From WHSW01 sp033856255 (GTDB lineage: Bacteria > Actinomycetota > Thermoleophilia > Solirubrobacterales > 70-9): DNA of 64,000 nucleotides. Within the stretch, counting starts at the first letter, position 1. Each line of letters starts with the position of its first letter. The stretch spans positions 62,001 through 126,000 of the forward strand of contig JAWVFH010000004.1 in the NCBI GenBank assembly GCA_033856255.1, written 5' to 3'. Made by a program: the position numbers and the translations under genes. The notes under the pieces are model-generated. The model had not been told where the DNA came from. It did no database searches and saw only the letters and a program-made list of their open reading frames with translations. Of the stretch, positions 62,914 to 64,000 are shown piece after piece.

Positions 62914-64000
62914 ATGGCAACCGATGCCGAGACGATCGCTCCGCCCCACGCCAGCCGCGCCCAGATCGCCGAGATGGTCGAGCAGCTGAGCGCCGAACTC
63001 GACGAGGTCGCGGCCGAGCTCGCCGACACGATCCACGGGCACCTCGAGGAGCTCGACGACGATATGCGGAGTTGGACCCTGCAGAGCACCCGCGCCAACC
63101 TCGGGGTGATGGTGTCGCTGATGCGCGAGGGGAACGACCCGCGCTCGGTGGTGGCACCGCCGGAGGCGATCGGCTACGCCAAGGAGTACGTCGTCCGCGG
63201 CCTCGACTTCACCCTCCTGCAGCGCGCCTACCGCACCGCCCAGGGCGACTTCGCCGGGATGATCCTGCAGCGGCTGCGCCAGGCAACCGACGATCCCGAC
63301 CAGCTGGCCGACGCGATGGCCTTCTTCAACGCCTGGATCTTCGCCTGGATCGAGGCGATCGAGCGCCAGCTGACCGAGGTCTACATGGGCGAGCGGGAGC
63401 AGGCGGTACGCGGCGCGGCGGCGATGCGGGCGGCCGAGGTGCGGGCGATCCTCGCCGGCGCCCGGGTCGACGTCGCCGCGGTCAGCCAGCGGCTCGGCTA
63501 CGAGCTCGACCGCTTCCACGTCGGCTTCGTGGTCTGGAACGAGACCGCCGAGGACTCGCCCGGCGACGCCGGGGCGCTGTTCGGCGAGATGGAGGGGGTC
63601 GCGACGGCCGTCGCCGAGTCGCTCGGCGCCAGCTCGGCGCTGACCGTCGCCCAGGGCCGCCACCTCGCCTGCTGGGCCGGCCGCCGCGAGCCCCAGCATC
63701 TCGGCGACCTGCGGGTCCCGCGCGGCGCCGGCAGGGGGCTGTCGGTCGCCGCCGGTACTCCCGCCGCCGGCGTCGAGGGCTTCGTCCTCAGCCACCGCGA
63801 GGCGCTGCTCGCCCGCCGCGTCGCCCAGCTGCGTGGCGACCGTGCCGCCCGCGTCGCCTTCCCTGATCTGGCGCTGGAGGCGCTGATGGTCGACGACGTC
63901 GACGCCGCCCGCCGCTTCGCCAAACGCGAGCTCGGCCCGCTCGGCGCCGGCGACGACGCGACGATGCGGCTGGCCTCGACCCTCGCCGTCTTCCTCGAGG
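62914..64000 (+). CDS. PucR/CdaR-type transcriptional regulator, 5' part (3' end outside window)
   Basis: First 362 codons of a regulator that runs off the window. The N-terminal ~170 residues are helical (IAEMVEQLSAELDEVAAELA, EYVVRGLDFTLLQRAYRTAQ), as in the sensor part of actinobacterial PucR-like proteins. The next region (RFHVGFVVWN and GGDEF-like spacing, RHLACWAGRR) resembles the CdaR GGDEF-like domain. The PucR-type C-terminal helix-turn-helix is expected beyond base 64000 and is not seen. Divergent placement and the shared inverted repeat suggest it activates the acetone-carboxylase-like operon. Confidence 0.8.
   Translation, partial: MATDAETIAPPHASRAQIAEMVEQLSAELDEVAAELADTIHGHLEELDDDMRSWTLQSTRANLGVMVSLMREGNDPRSVVAPPEAIGYAKEYVVRGLDFTLLQRAYRTAQGDFAGMILQRLRQATDDPDQLADAMAFFNAWIFAWIEAIERQLTEVYMGEREQAVRGAAAMRAAEVRAILAGARVDVAAVSQRLGYELDRFHVGFVVWNETAEDSPGDAGALFGEMEGVATAVAESLGASSALTVAQGRHLACWAGRREPQHLGDLRVPRGAGRGLSVAAGTPAAGVEGFVLSHREALLARRVAQLRGDRAARVAFPDLALEALMVDDVDAARRFAKRELGPLGAGDDATMRLASTLAVFLE

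Overview
The window is about 64 kb of very GC-rich bacterial chromosome with tightly packed genes, many 1-4 base overlaps, frequent GTG/TTG starts and Gram-positive-type genes. The gene set (atpI-B-E-F-H-A-G-D-C; rpmE-DUF1385 next to prfA-prmC-Sua5; a split cobalamin mutase; EtfAB/ETF-QO; many acyl-CoA genes) points to an actinobacterium. I infer something like Thermoleophilia/Solirubrobacterales from gene order and protein style, not from a marker gene. No rRNA, tRNA, insertion sequence, prophage or CRISPR array was seen. No gene-free stretch exceeds 300 bases; the longest is about 290 bases at 17626-17918.

Layout. 1-1531: the end of a kaiC clock ATPase overlapped by kaiB. 1528-9355 (minus): a cation/proton antiporter, sugar-phosphate isomerase, NDP-sugar pyrophosphorylase, UDP-glucose dehydrogenase, LCP cell-wall ligase and M20 peptidase, i.e. 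surface-glycan precursor supply and attachment. 9398-10159: a DUF559 protein with an AbiEi-like N-terminus. 10260-17625 (minus): the complete F1Fo ATP synthase operon. 17919-21439: two tandem paralogous secreted RTX-repeat proteins. 21483-23752: a WecA/TagO-like transferase and a DUF354 protein. 24432-30433: translation and housekeeping genes (glyA, Sua5, prmC, prfA, DUF1385, rpmE) with small plus-strand genes between them. 30465-32058: a universal stress protein and an alpha/beta hydrolase.

32055-52293 is rich in acyl-CoA and redox metabolism. It holds etfB-etfA-ETF-QO behind a FadR-like palindrome, and a two-subunit cobalamin mutase whose residues fit isobutyryl-CoA mutase better than methylmalonyl-CoA mutase. 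It also holds a five-gene catabolic operon (EthD, FabL-like SDR, CoA ligase, SDR, acetoacetate decarboxylase-family), and an acyl-CoA dehydrogenase plus biotin carboxylase pair divergent from a TetR regulator. Electrons from the dehydrogenase would pass through EtfAB and ETF-QO to the quinone pool.

52322-64000: a 1183-residue NACHT/leucine-rich-repeat STAND NTPase, the best candidate for a poorly described (probably defence) system. It is followed by an epoxide-hydrolase-like protein, a FabL-like reductase and an acetone-carboxylase-like enzyme whose alpha and gamma subunits are fused. These diverge from a PucR-type regulator across a perfect 10-3-10 inverted repeat.
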